DNA of 64,000 nucleotides from Lotus japonicus (GCF_012489685.1 NC_080044.1:83376732-83440731), one strand, 5' to 3'. Positions 34,030 to 46,985 are shown, counted from the first letter of the stretch. Notes: generated from the letters alone by a model not told the origin. Numbers and translations: made by a program.

Positions 34030-34332
34030 ATGGATGATGAAGATGATTTAGGTTCTGGGTTAATTTGGGGGAATTTGGGTTAATTTTGGGGGGAATTTGT
34101 TTTAATTATCATATGTGTAAATTAATTTTATTAAAAAAAATTTTTTTGGGTGTCATGTCAGCTTCATTTACACAGTCAGCACACTACATCATCACTCGCC
34201 GGAGCTCCAAGCTCCGGCAGGGACTGGCTCCAAACGTTTTTTAAAGAGAGGGATTTAATCCACAAATTTTTCCGGTCAGGGACCTGGTTCAGACGGCGAC
34301 ACAAAGACAGGGACTAATATGAGGATTAAGCC
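34030..34332 (-). repeat. Right terminal inverted repeat of the outer MULE
   Basis: Reverse complement of 28102-28400 with a few differences, ending GAGGATTAAGCC at the target-site duplication. Confidence 0.82.
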
Positions 34333-34524
34333 TTTGTATTTTAAGGGTTAACTATTGTAATTATCAAAGGACATTTCACATTTTTTAAATGAAAGTAAAA
34401 AAAACAAGGCGCTGGCCGCTGAGTACAGAGGCACTTTTTCTTCCACTCTTTTTATTAGTTGAAATTTATGTGAGTATTATATAACGAGTCTCATTCCTAT
34501 TTTGGTGTTTTACTAGTTAATGGA

Positions 34525-34904
34525 AAAGTAATGTTTAATATACACCTCTCTTTTGAGGTGGAGAGGTGGAATGGTGAGAGAGATAGAAAGAAAAGAAAAA
34601 GTAAGAGAGAGAAAATATGAGATGTGATAGAGGAAAATGTTTTCTTCACACCTCATTTTGAGGTGGAAAGAGGTGGATGAGGAGAGAGATAGAAATAAAA
34701 GAAAAAGTAAGAGAGAGAAAGTATGAGATGTGATAGATGATAAAAGGAGAGAGGTAGAAACAAAAATAGGTGGAAATGAAGTGTTTAAAAGATGAGGTGT
34801 GTATATATCATTACTCTGTGATAGATGATAAGATGAGAGAGATAGAAATAAAAAGAGGTGGAAATGGAGTGTTTAAAAAATGAGGTGTGTATATATCATT
34901 ACTC
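34525..34904. mobile_element. Mutator-type MITE with internal tandem duplications (380 bp)
   Basis: Flanked by the 9-bp direct repeat GTTAATGGA (34516-34524 and 34905-34913). The ends are similar inverted repeats (AAGTAATG...ATACACCTC and GAGGTGTGTATATATCATTA). Inside, a purine-rich unit (GAGAGATAGAAA...AAGTAAGAGAGAGAAA...ATGAGATGTGATAG) is repeated at about 34580-34630 and 34690-34740, and a second unit (GGTGGAAATG-AGTGTTTAAAA) is repeated near 34770 and 34858. Confidence 0.65.
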
Positions 34905-34969
34905 GTTAATGGAACTCAGGTCAATTTTAATCAATACGTGTTGACAAGAGTGTGATAAAATGTGGTGAA

Positions 34970-36112
34970 GTATAAGGTGCAATAGTGGATGTGTCTTGCA
35001 CCCATGCCACACATGTTAGGGCCAATGACATCACACCACCTGTCAAAGTAGGGAATTGGAAACCAGTTTATTCTGTTAAATATATTTTTAATTTTCTTAA
35101 TTTTAATTTTGATATGACATTAAAGCCCCTTATTGTGTGTCTCATCCTCTCTCCCTCAACCTTTGACCTCGCCACCACGGCCAACTCCGACCAACCACGT
35201 CGGCGGCCGCCGCAGGTGCGGTGGTCATTTCCTCTCCATCACCCTTTCAGCCATCCTCCACCGAAGGAGTCAAAAGTGGGCTCGTTGTTCAGATTCCTCC
35301 CTTGGATTCGATGTTAATCATTTTTTCACCCACCTCAATTCCCAAACCTGCACGGAAAAACCCACTTCAGATCAATTATCTGTGAGGGAAAAAATGATGT
35401 TTTGTTGATGGGTTTCTCTATTTCTTTCTAATTTGCAAGAAATTTTGAATTTTTTGTGGGTTCAGTGGTCTTGGGATAGAGAGAACGTGACACGGAAGAG
35501 GGAGAGACGGAGGTCCACACGGCACGATTGATGGTTGGTGGCGCCGATCTCGCTTCGCTGGGTGTCGTCTGCTGGGTATTTGCGGTGGTGGTGGTCTTGC
35601 CTCCACCTGCAAACTAGACCCAGCTCCATTGACCAGCGTATCCCATACCAAACACATCTGCAAATAGATTTTTGCATGTGAACTTCTTGAAAATTTACTC
35701 CCACCAGCAACAACCCAGATCTGCAACCTTTGTATTTGCCAAAAATTAAAATTTTATCTTTGATATTTGTTGAATTGTATTGAACATTTTGATTTCAAAC
35801 CTGTTGCTTTGAGGGTGGAGTAAATCGTGAAATTTTATTGAATAACGGTGGAGCTTCGTTTGGGTTTCAAACAAGGGAGGAAAAAGGTAATGGGGTTTTG
35901 ATGATTTGGAGATGGAGGTGGGCAAAGGGAAGGCGCAGTGGAGAGGAAGGTGGAGGGCACAGAGGAAAGGGATAAAACATGAGGATATTTTTGTAATACA
36001 ACCTTTTTTTTTATATTTTTTATTTTTTCTTAGCAGGTAATTAATACTTGTTATAGCAGGTCAAATTTGCTCTTGCATGGTGCAAGACTTAAGAGACACT
36101 TGCACCCTATAA
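34970..36112. mobile_element. Possible terminal-inverted-repeat element of about 1.1 kb
   Basis: The left end TATAAGGTGCAATAG...GTCTTGCACCCATGC and the right end (reverse complement TATAGGGTGCAAGTG...GTCTTGCACCATGC) match over about 37 bp. No clear target-site duplication was found. The interior is GC-richer near 35120-35650 with Pro-rich open stretches on both strands that I do not recognise. It could be a Pack-MULE-like element. Confidence 0.35.
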
Positions 36113-37659
36113 GCCACCATAAAATGTCAGTATTTCTAGACTCACTAAACTTGTCGGCTTCTTTAATTTGCAAGTAAGTACCGCTTTACAAACTCAGCTG
36201 ATAGCTTTTTAAGCTCTTCAATGGTTCACATGTAAACAAGATTGGAAGTTCTTTATCATTAATTTAAAGAACTTAAAAATGTAAAAAAAGGGGGAAAATG
36301 AGATTCCTACAATAAGTTCATTTTTCGAAACTTTTTTGTCAACTAGACAAACATATACGAAGTAAAGTATTTGTCAAAAAAAAAAACGAAGTGGGCCATG
36401 TAAAGAATTCAAACTAGAGCATTCAATAAAAGAAGTGTAGAATGGACAAAAAACGAGTGCAGAATTTGTTTGGATTTCTCAATCCGTGGTGTTTGAAGAA
36501 TTTATTAAGTTTTCATGTTTGGGGAAGAGTTGATTTTATGTAAAGCTAATCCGGAAGTAACATTTATGAGGAAAGGGGTGATTTTAATAGAATTAAAACA
36601 GAATCTAAATATGATATAGTAAAATCATATACAGTAACTAGAAATGAATGGTATTTGCATAGAGTTGTGTAGAAGGAAAGGCACATGACAAGGCACTGAT
36701 AGATTTATTGTAAATTATAGACATCTAGCTTGTTAGTCTGGCATCCGACAACAGTAAGAGTCAGTTCCTTGGCAACTCTGCTCTCGTACCTCTCTTACTG
36801 CCAGCATATATGTTAGCCTGAGATTGGCTACGTGGCAGACATATGACGGTGAGATTGAATTGTGGAAATGTGGTGGGGAGGGATACAAATAAATCGGATT
36901 TTGGTGGAGTTTACCACAATTTTAACCATGATATTTTTCCACACATTGAAACCTTATGGCAAACCTTACCGTAAAGCTCAAACTTGTGACCGTAAAATCA
37001 CATGATAGTGGTATTATCATTGCGGTGAGACTCGTTCTCAAACTTTATCAAATTAAAATTTGTTAATATCTATGCTGATCATTAAAGAAGGTGTGCAGTT
37101 GGCATCACATGAGGTCAAACTAAAATCCGAATAAAAACAAAATGCTTTGCGCATATACTTGAATAAGCATATAAGCCATTGAAAGAAGAAAGTCAGTATT
37201 TAACCTGAATTCTTTTGTTATATATATGTAAATGTAAACTTGCATCACATGAGCTTGAAAATGTAACCTGATTTGTTGAGGTGTTTTGAATGCTGAGGGA
37301 GAAACGAACAAAAGAAATGAAAATATTGTACGTGTTATCGTCTGTCTCAAGTCCCTATTATTGTTTGGGTTTTAAAGCGATGGATCATGCTTGGTTGGGT
37401 TGGACTTGAATGTTTGTTTGTGCTGCTAGCTAGGTAGATGGTGCAAGTAAGTAGGGACTAAGAATAGGTACGTACGTAGGTGAGTAGCAGAGAAAAACGA
37501 CCCTTTTTTTACAAATTATTTTGCACCCACTTACCCACCCGTGATCAGTGATGTATTAATATTTTCTGATCCACTCTGACTGCTATCTCTCGATCTGCAT
37601 TCCCCAATCCATATCTCTCTTGGTCATTGGTCAATATATACTGTAGTAACAAAACATTA
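36113..37659. other. Intergenic, no feature recognised
   Basis: AT-rich sequence with no supported gene. Confidence 0.5.
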
Positions 37660-37662
37660 CAT

Positions 37663-37818
37663 ACAACCTCCGGTCACTATTATAAGCAAAAGTTAGTTTT
37701 GTAGGTTCATTCAATAAATGATGTATGTGACCATTTTAATGACTACATACATTATTTATTGAATGAACCTAAAAAGCTAACTTTTACTTATAATAGTGAT
37801 CGATGGGTGTATATACCT
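37663..37818. mobile_element. Palindromic Stowaway-like MITE
   Basis: The two arms, about 65 bp each, pair almost fully: TCACTATTATAAGCAAAAGT and TTCATTCAATAAATGATGTA recur inverted on the right side. The ends are near TA dinucleotides, as in Tc1/mariner MITEs. Exact ends uncertain. Confidence 0.65.
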
Positions 37819-38738
37819 GACAGACATATATATGATGCAATCTTCCTCAAATTTAGCTTGATTTTTCGCTAATCAAAGTTTAATTAATTTTGAACCATGG
37901 ATATTACTATTATTAATGCTTAATCCGAGGGATATTTATGGTTCATGAACGTATTAATTAAATACGGCTCAGATCTTATATATAGATATATATAGTACAT
38001 TAAAACTTGTGTACGTGCATGTAAATATGTATGTTGTTTAAATATGGTCCCCATTGCATTCTCTATCGATCGATCAGGGTCACGGCTGCTAATAGCTTGA
38101 ATGGAATGGAATTGGGTACTGCAGCTAGCGGGAATATTTTGGTGATCTGATGGTTGACGCCTCTTGAGTGACACGTCCTAATCTTAGGATTTTGAAACCT
38201 GCAGGATCATATATACACCTAATGTAATGTAATGTGTTTCTACCCTACCATTTTGCTCCATAAAGAATATTTTTATTTTATTTATTTTTAAGAGTTAAAT
38301 ATGTTTTAGTACCTTTCAAATTTTCATTTTGATAATTTGATCTCTTATTTTCAAGATGTAGTACCACCTTTCAAAAAAAAAAAGATGTAGTACCATTTCC
38401 ATAAAAAAAAAAAGATGTGCCATTAGTTACGAAGTAACTACTCGACTAAATCTCTTTTTTGTAAAACAAAATATTCCCCAAATAGTTGTTTACATTAAAC
38501 TAATATGTAACCGACACATGTTTGGCTTACTTGGTAAGGACATACCACTTCCCCTCAATATTATTTGTTCAATTTTTGTTGTCATTGTGAGAGTTGTGTT
38601 GGTGGGTGAAATATAAGTATCATTGTAAGTGACATTTAATTTGATCCCAGATGCATTTCCTGACCGTAGTAGTGACCAGAGTCACTTACTCAAAAGTTTA
38701 TTCATCGAAAAAATTAAACCAAATAACCAATAATATGC
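37819..38738. other. Intergenic, no feature recognised
   Basis: AT-rich; contains two short poly-A/GATGTAGTACCA duplications near 38358-38400. Confidence 0.5.
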
Positions 38739-39190
38739 ATGGTGAAAATAATCAAACTTGACAATGCCACTACCATCGATGTGATCAAGGTCAAACAAAC
38801 GCCTCAGTCTCGTCTTCTGGCATTGTGGGGTTTGGCACAATGGAATCTGCGGATAATGCTCTTGTTGCTACGACTTTTGGGCCTGATGGATGCTACTATG
38901 GCTGAAGCTCTACCCTTGAGGTGGACTCTTTGTTTGGCTTTGGAGTTGAGTTTTCGCCATGTGTTGTTTGAGACAAACGACTAGTCGCTCCTCCATACTT
39001 AGAAGTCTCACAAAACACAACTTTCTTATTTAGCAGCTATCAATCAGGATATATAGTTCGCAGGAAAGGGTTCTTGGTTGCATATTCTAAAGCCAAGTAA
39101 GTCTCTATTGATAGTGATTTTGTTTGGATAGAGGACGCCCCTCTAGGGTTAGAGTTTATTTTGGGTATGTGCCTACTTCTTTCAATGAAT
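38739..39190 (+). pseudogene. LINE-type RNase H domain remnant
   Basis: An open stretch (38739-38984) includes LMDATMAEALPLRWTLCLAL and RHVLFETND, which fits the DxxxAEAxAxxxALxLA...ExD pattern of the RNase H domain at the 3' end of plant non-LTR retrotransposons. Upstream reverse transcriptase is not seen, and the frame breaks on both sides. A short decayed 3' fragment. Confidence 0.5.
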
Positions 39191-40396
39191 GAATTTCATG
39201 GTCTTGAATGTAAAAAAAAGGCAATGCCACATCAATATAATTTAAGGATTCAATTGGATTAATTAAAAAAATATAAGGAGTTAAAAATGTTTTGATGAGG
39301 GTCCAAAATTAAAAAAAAAGAAAAGGAAATGCCACTTTTTTTACCTCTTATTTATAAATATTTGTGTAGAAAATTATGAAAATAAAATGAAAAAACATGA
39401 TAATATTTGTAAAATTTATGACAAAGCACACAATGAAACAAAACATCGCAAATCAATTAGGAGACCTTAAATATTGTGATGTTTGTGCTAAATATCTCTC
39501 AAGCTGTTGCTTTAGACTATATGCAAAAAAGTATGTCCATTGTTGAGGGAGTTTTTCTTCCATGTATGCATTCTACATTTCTACTAATTAAGTTGATGAA
39601 ATGTTATGTGTGGCTTAGATGGCTAACCAATAGAGGGGTTGAATATAGACAACTTAATTCAATCAAACCAGGGTGATACCTGGATTTTCTCTTCATAAGT
39701 TCATATCCTGCTCTGATTATAACAGGATTATTTGGTTACAAAAATGGTGCAACAACACATGATCATATTTTAAAACTTACCTGTGTAATTCAAATAAAAT
39801 TTCAATTAAGTCATTGACTTTAAATGCACCTGCACTGTTCCCTTTAGGTGCATTGATGTGATTTCTTCAAAGTCATAAATAAGACTTGCAGAGTTTACTC
39901 CACGAGAACATTGATTGTAATGAACAACATTTTTTTTATGTATGAAACAAGAGAACAAAATAATTCTCCTACCCACGCTTCCTCCTAGTTACTTCAACAT
40001 CCAACTCTGTCACATCTTATTCCCATTTCAGATACCATGTCTCACATCAAATTCCTTATACATTCTTTATATAAATCCCCTTCCCTTTCCCTCATTCCCT
40101 TTCCTGTTTCTTTTTTTCATATATATGAGAAGTAACACATGCATGTATGCAACACATAAACATCAAGTTACTTAAATAAGGCCTATGAAGTATAAACACT
40201 AACCACATAGAGATTTAAATACTCTTTCTTGATGATCCAACCAACATAGTCCAGATGCATTTTAAAGTAAAATACCTCATTCAAACTCAGTGTCCTGTTA
40301 CACCACCAATTTCTTGAAACATAACATCAATAACAATAAAAGCATTGCTATTTTCCAATAAAACTACAACATCTAAGAGCAAGTTTTTCTTTCTAA
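39191..40396. other. 3' flank of the WOX gene
   Basis: AT-rich, no supported gene. Probably the 3' UTR and downstream region of the homeobox gene at its right end. Confidence 0.5.
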
Positions 40397-42582
40397 TCAG
40401 TACTTCTTCAATGGTAGAAACTCAAAAAACTGGCTTGGTGCATTCATTGCTGAAACCGATATCTCTGTCTCTTTGTGATGTTGATTGCTGTTTTCACTGC
40501 TACCATCTCCATTCCGCAAGGGGAAAAGTTGAAGGGTTTGAGATTCAACATTATCCTCAGTGGTGAAACTGCTTAAGTGGATAATGCTGTTGTTTTCTCT
40601 GGTGTGAGGTGAAATGAAGAAGCTGAGATCTGCATGAGTCTTAATGAGTTTTTGGTCCATGAGTCTAGCTGCTGTTACTGTGGCCATGCTAGTTGTAGAG
40701 GCATATTGAGGAGGTGTGTTAATGAAGTGGGGAGGTTGAGGAGGACAAGGAAACTGCATCATGCGCCACGTGGCATTCCTTTCCATAAAGTTTCTTCTTT
40801 GCTGCTGTAATTCCCCTTCATCGAATTGGAGCCATCCATCTGTTCTGCTGCACTCTGCAGCAACCACTGCTTTTGCTGCTGCACTTTGAATTGAAACAGA
40901 TTCCTGAGAAGAAAAAAAAAACTCATCAACATGTTGTGAGTGAGGTGAAAAAACCTAAAATCCAAAGGTGAAAAAAAGGTACTATACTACTTGACTGCAC
41001 ACATTTCAAATGGGGCACTCCAAGTTCTAATTTTTCAAATAAAGGTGCCTTGAGAAGTCAAATTAAAGTAGGGTGAGATTTGTCTTTTCCATCACCCTCA
41101 ATTCCATAGAATAGAATGAATGAATAGTAGTACAATGGAGTGGCCATACCAAAAGCTAGTTACTGACCTAAATGACATGAATATGCACAAGCCCCAAAAG
41201 CCAAGCCATGCCCAGCTAAGTTTCATAACAACAGCCCCGACAGAAAGGAAGGAATGCAGCTTTTACACCCTTTTCATTTCCCAACAAACTAAGCTTTTCT
41301 TTCTTTCTATTGTTCGGGTCCTTTCCCTAGCTACCTACATAATCTTTCTATGATGTTGTTTCCAACATCAACTTGATCATCAATGATATGCAAATAATCA
41401 GTGCTTAACTAGTTAGTGTTATTCCTTATAGCTAGACTTACTTTGGCTATTAATAATTGAGTGAATGTGAATCCCAAGCTGAGAAACTCAAAAGGGTTAG
41501 TTAATCAGCATATGTTTGGATACTTGTTGGTGTTGACACAATTCAAAGCAAAAAGTGAACATAGCTCTTCTTATGAATTGAAATGAGTGTGCTTTCAGTC
41601 ACGATAACACAATTGGTCCATGAAGAAGGAAGGAAGGATAAAGACAAAGCAATAAGATATAGAATAGACCTCTGCAAGAGTACTAGTGCAGTTTGTGGAG
41701 GATGGCCAGTTGTTCTTGGTCTGTTCAACTTCAAACACTGTCCTACTTGCGCCTGTGGACAAAAGGAAAAACAAAAAAGAATATAACTTTACATCTCAAG
41801 CAATGCAACAATCCGAATGAGAAAAAAGAAAAAGCAAAGACGCATGTAATACAGATCTCTAAAAAACAAAACTCAACAGAGAAGAGAAGAGAAAAGAAAA
41901 GAAAAAAGCCACACAACACACACACACAATTATGGTGATAATTATGTTACCTAAGTCTTTCTTGTCATGATGAGAACTTTCAAAGTCACGGGGCGGACCC
42001 TCAGCTTCTGATTCCATTTGACGGCGGCGCTTCTGCCTTTCTCTTGCTTTGTGATTCTGAAACCAATAGAAAACGTTCTTCCCTTCAATTTTCCCAAACC
42101 TTCTAAGCTGTGCTGTGATTTGCTGGATTTGTTCTGCAGATGGTGTTCTTGTTCCTCTTCTGTACAATTCTTCCAGTGCCCTTAGCTGTTCTGGTGTAGG
42201 ATTCCACCTTGAGCTCACCACAACGGGTGGAGTGTTGAACTCTCTCTTGTTCTGCTCTGTCACTGATGCTAAAAGATGAATCTTTTTTTAACATATTAAA
42301 CACAGTGTATAACACAAGCACACTGACTGAAATATAACATGGTGATATTAAAGAGGTGGGAGAAAGAAAAAAAACAAGCATACCCAGATTCTGATATTGT
42401 GAAAAGAAATCATTTCCATGATGAATGGTTCTTAAGCAAGGACTGGTGTTTGTAGTTGAATTAGTGTTGTTTGGAGAAGTACTCACTGGCCTTGGCATGA
42501 GAGGCCTGAGTTTTCTTCCATTGAATGGATAATCAGCCATGTTGAATTCAGCACCACTTTCATTGTAACCCACCATCCACAT
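40397..42582 (-). CDS. WOX1: WUSCHEL-related homeobox protein, WOX1/STENOFOLIA type
   Basis: Four exons on minus: 42582-42384, 42268-41951, 41752-41670 and 40903-40397. All introns are GT-AG and in phase; the product is 368 residues. Starts [20 protein letters not shown], the conserved WOX1 N-terminus. The homeodomain (about 85-150) has [16 protein letters not shown] and the extended loop plus [16 protein letters not shown] in helix 3. The WUS box TLQLFPLR is at 323-330, and the STF-type C-terminal motif FFEFLPL is at 359-365; both recruit TOPLESS corepressors in this family. Known role of the family: repression in the middle domain of the leaf margin, driving blade outgrowth (STF in Medicago, LATHYROIDES in pea, LAM1 in tobacco, MAEWEST in petunia). 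It appears fully intact. Confidence 0.93.
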
Positions 42583-45500
42583 TGCTGCTGATGAGTACTT
42601 ATAATCAAAGAGAAAAAGCTAGGGTTTTTGTGACTCTGTGCCTTAGAAATTAATCGCAGAATGATGAAGCTAGTAGCTATATATGGTATTCAGAAAGAAA
42701 CAATCAGATGAAATTAACATGTATAATAATGAAGGGGAATGGAATTAAAGCAAAAGTGGGAATTGAAATATAGGTGGAGTACTACCAGAATGGGGCTGAA
42801 GTTGAGAAAATAAAAAGGGAAAGAAATGAGTGTGTAGTGCAGGGCATGCAATTGCAAGGGGTGTGATGTGAAGGTGGATGGACTAAAAAATGGTAATCCC
42901 TAGCTAGTTCAATTGAAAAGTAGACAAGGGTTATATATGGCATGGATTGATGCTAAGAAAAGAAGGTAGCTCATTATTCAAAGTGAGTTAGTTGAGGTGA
43001 ATCAAGTGTTTGGGTCCGAGACATTGAAAGATATGGGGATAACCAATGTTAGCACTTATTTCGAGTCAAAATATAAATAAGACTTTCCTATATTATGAGA
43101 TGAAAGTATTTTCACATTAACTCAACTTCAACTTGTATCTAAACACACATGATTTGTCTATAGAGAAAGAGGGAGAATGGTGTTGGTTGGTTGAATATGG
43201 GACAAAGTGAGGAGAGGAGATGAGGTTGACTACTAGGAGGCTAAGAGAGAGAGAGATTGTGTGTGTGAAGAAGGAAGAGAAAGGGAAAAAAGAAAGAAAG
43301 AAAGAAAAGCAAAGAGGAGGAAGGAGGTATGAAGCGTGGAATTCTGGGAGATTATTGGGAGTAGTGAATGAAAAACGACGTGACGATGATGAGGGTTATC
43401 ATGAGGCTCATCACCCTTGTTTACATTTATTGTTCCCTTCATGTCCAGTGCCTTTCACACTAATTCTCAATCCGAACTGCCCCTCTCTCCCACTCTGCTC
43501 CCTTTGTCTAATATGCTGTCCCACTCCCTCTCCCTCCATGCACGGATCTTTCTCTCTCATATCTTTTTTTTTTATTTCACCTCTAAACCAAATTGCCAAT
43601 GTCACCACATTTGACATTACATTGTATCTTTGTGTGTAGTGCACATTCCCATGTTTATATATTCTTTCCCTATAAAAAACATGTTTTTTTAACTAAATAA
43701 CCAATACAAACCCATTAGTGTGTGTGTTTGTACAATAATTAAGTTAATATGAAAGCACATTCATCTTAATCTATTAGAATAGTCATGTTCACTATTAGCG
43801 CTAACAGGTATTTAAATATATCCTTATTCCATGTCTGCAAATTTTGCTATAAAAAAAATTATAGTCAAAATTAATTTTGTAGAACTTCTGTAAATAGCCT
43901 TTGATAACAAAATTCATCTATAAGGAAATAAGAGTTGACATGTATTATTAGTGATTTGTATTTTTCTAGGGTATGATATTATGAGAATAATCATCAAGTT
44001 TGGCATTGAGTTGTGTAGGAACTTTAGGGAAAATCAGAGCAAAAGCACCCAGGACAATACATTGAAGTGATAAAATTTACTTGCACCTTTAAGGAGGAGC
44101 TAGGAAATTGGAAAGGAAAATTTACTGTTACCCCCATTTGGAATCTTCTTTGCATGGTCCAGACCCATTAATTGGATTGAATTGATCATGGAGGGTTGTC
44201 CTGTCTGCGTGTGGCTTGGTATGTAATTGTATCTCTCTCTCTCTCTCTTCTTCTCAGTGTTTTTGTCTCATAGACATAGGTATAACCCCTTGGTCATTAT
44301 GATGGAATGACTCAATTCTCGAGTGTGCAAGTCTGATACAGAATTTGAAAGCTATAATTGATTAATTATTTCTAGCTTTTTGTTGGGTGGAGGGCCTACT
44401 CCCTGCAAATTCTGAATCCCTACTATTTGCATGTCTGTTATTTATGAGATGAGATGTGCATGCAAAATGTGTAATGAGAGTACCATGCAAACTACACAAC
44501 AATGAATCCACTATCTACTGTGACCCTGTAACAAAAAGTCTTCATTTCTGGCTCTGGCTATAGGGAAACCAACTCAAAACCAAAACCAAAATATTACTAG
44601 CTAGCTAGAGATCATCACTAGAGTGGCCCCGTAATTGAAACCTTCTCATCCTTTGTGCTGCAATTAGTCAATGGCTAAGATGGGAGGCATATGCATGTAT
44701 GGGAATGTTTTCTTCTCCAAGGACATGTTGTCCTTTAGTGAGTTTAAACAATAATAAAACAAACCACATAACTAACATACATATCTATCTATCATGAATC
44801 AATCACAGTACTATTTTCATATTTAATTAATTTTTTTTCTTCTTCTAGATTAAAGATCAATATCAAAATATAATGTTTATACCCGTGAATCTTGATTGAT
44901 TCATATGTATAGCTGTACACACCTAGCTAGTTGCCTGCTGATCATTATGCAGAGTTTGTGCAGGATTAGTTTTTCCACCAATCTGCAAACTGTGCTGCAT
45001 GCAGTGTTAAAGAATCAAATTAATTAAAATTTGGTACATGTATTGGGAAAAGGGTAGAACACTAGAATGGTTTCAGTGAAGAAAGATGAGAGACAAAACA
45101 TGTCTACTTTTAGCATATATAGTACATGAAAGCAAGAAAGCTTGGGGAATTTAATTTACGAAATTAAAGCAAGTTGAAATTTTTATGATAAGTAGCTGGA
45201 TGTGGAAGGAATCGTTTTAAAGGTTAAGCTATGTTTGCAAAACAAATACACTAGTAATTTTGTATGTCCACATATACACGCATTGGCATGATGATGCATT
45301 GTTTTCATAAAAATTCAGGTGACACTGGTCTTAGTCTTGGTGGAGACCGGATTTGTGTATTTCCCAAGAGTAAGAGTATTGTATAGTAAGGTAAGGTAAG
45401 ACTCACTCTCAATCTTGCAACGACAAAACGTGATGAAAGCAATCACACTATCGAAGGGACAAGAGCCAACAGGGGACAGCTTCAGCCTTTTCCCCCAAAG

Positions 45501-46655
45501 GGAAAACGACTGCAGAAAATTGATGATCAAATCTGATTTAAGCTATTTTCTCATATGTATTCCAATTTTTCTAATTTCTTGCATCCATAGCATTATTCAC
45601 CTTATCTAAATTTGAAGAGTAATAGTCAATTTTAAGATCGTTTTGTTCAGAAGTGTTACGTTAACTTAAAATATGATTTAAATAGTTCTTATATATGAGA
45701 ATACAATCCTCACTTTTTGAAATAATTTTATAAGTAGACATTGCTGGACCCTCCAGCAGCTGGAGAGGATCCAAATTCATTCTAATACATTTGAAACAAA
45801 TATATTTGATTACTTAGTGATGTGGCTTTGCTAATTGCACCACACATCAAAAAATAAAGAAAACTAAAACCAACCCTAAAGATTTTTTTTAATTTTAATA
45901 ATTCTTCTACCATCTTCATTCTCGTCAAAGACCTTGCCCAAGACCAATGCAAATCACCATCACATTGCTCCTCCTTCATTTTCTCCAACATCCTCGAAGC
46001 CAAGCCCAGTCACTGCCAAGCCAAAAAACTAAAAAACAGAGAAAATAAGTAGAATCTTATTCCTCTATCTTGCACCTGGAGTTCTAATTTCACACACTTG
46101 TTCTTCTAATCTTCTCACTCACCTCATAGTTTCAACTTCAATTTCAAGCTAACAACATCAAGGTAACTTAGAAATTCCCAAAACCTCAAGGCCAAGGGAA
46201 TCAAGAAAAGAATTCAACCCAAAAACCTCAAGACAACTCTACTATTACAAAATTTGAGACAGAGTTATAGCTTCTGGTGGGTGTGGTCAAGATCTAATGA
46301 AAGGAGGCTCGGAGCTAGCATAGACTGCATGCTTTGGTTCGAGGCTGAGTGTAACGCCCCGAATCACAGTCTTACACTGAGAGGGGTTCTTGAGGCAAGT
46401 CAATCTGGTTGTTTATGTTCATGTCCAAATTAGAAAAGTTTTGAGCTCTTGTGATGATATCCTCTCGATGTGAAGGTGGCGAGTTTGTGGTTGTTGATCT
46501 GGTTTTTTATGTTGGATTAGGGAGGAAAATGGTTGGTCATCATGGTCGGGTCGTGTATAGACATTTTGAAGCCTAAGACGAAAATGTTAAAATGACTTTC
46601 TTTAATAAAATATTTAAAGAGACTTAGTATATTATATAAATTATCTATTTTTTAT
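42583..46655. other. WOX1 upstream region and intergenic
   Basis: About 4 kb without a supported gene. It should hold the WOX1 promoter. It contains GA/CT-rich tracts (43237-43310, 44230-44250) and a short stretch at 46352 reading TGTAACGCCCCGAATC that resembles an LTR start but has no partner. 43310-43560 is pyrimidine/purine biased. Confidence 0.5.
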
Positions 46656-46985
46656 ACTAACCTTCTAGTTTTGAGAGCTGTAAAATCATTTGTTAGAGTT
46701 TAATAATCAAGTAATTCTAACATTTCCCTTTTGATAGATAAGATAACTAACTCATTTAATCTACTTTGTAACATTATTGACATTAGATGTGATTTAAGCA
46801 ATTTTAATTTTGGAAAACTTCTTTTAACAGTAGAAATTGTTACCAGGATTGTTAATAAAATTATATATGCAATATTTAATTTGGAAAAGAATCTAAAGTT
46901 TTAATAGATTTCAATACTTCTATCGGAGTGTAATTTTCTTTGTTAAGTCTTCTCTTAATACATTCAATTATGAAAATAAATCAAA
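46656..46985 (-). pseudogene. hAT transposase C-terminal remnant (TTF/ZMYM type)
   Basis: Minus-strand fragments in order: YTPIEVLKSIKTLDSFPN (about 46940-46890), then ILVTISTVKRSFPKLKLLKS, LMSIMLQSRLNELVILSIKR, and TNDFTALKTRRL (to about 46660). This is the hAT dimerisation domain (usual form VTVASGERSFSKLKLIKTYL, RLNGLAILSIE). It has stops and frameshifts. No catalytic domain is visible. Confidence 0.75.

Larger units (their letters stand above)
28102..34332. mobile_element. Outer Mutator-like (Pack-MULE-like) element, split by an inner MULE
   Basis: Perfect 9-bp duplication TTTGTATTT (28093-28101 and 34333-34341). Long terminal inverted repeats (28102 to about 28400 and about 34030 to 34332) start GGCTTAATCCTCATATTAGT and share the palindrome CGGAGCTTGGAGCTCCG. 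Without the inner insertion the element is about 1.8 kb. It has no transposase, but it contains a GC-rich, exon-like piece resembling a protein kinase, so it is a probable Pack-MULE. Confidence 0.88.

Noticed and set aside
35120..35720. Pro-rich open stretches on both strands as genes
   Set aside because: No recognisable domain, no clear start or splice structure, and they lie within a probable transposon.
36690..36850. Possible small-RNA hairpin with TAAGAG/CTCTTA arms
   Set aside because: The arms are too short and the loop irregular; no known miRNA sequence recognised.
42103..42582. One long frame from the WOX1 start through intron 1
   Set aside because: It runs through a clear GT-AG intron and out of the homeodomain frame; the spliced model fits the family.
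46352..46400. TGTAACGCCCCGAATC, like the start of a gypsy LTR
   Set aside because: No matching end, duplication or second copy was found nearby.
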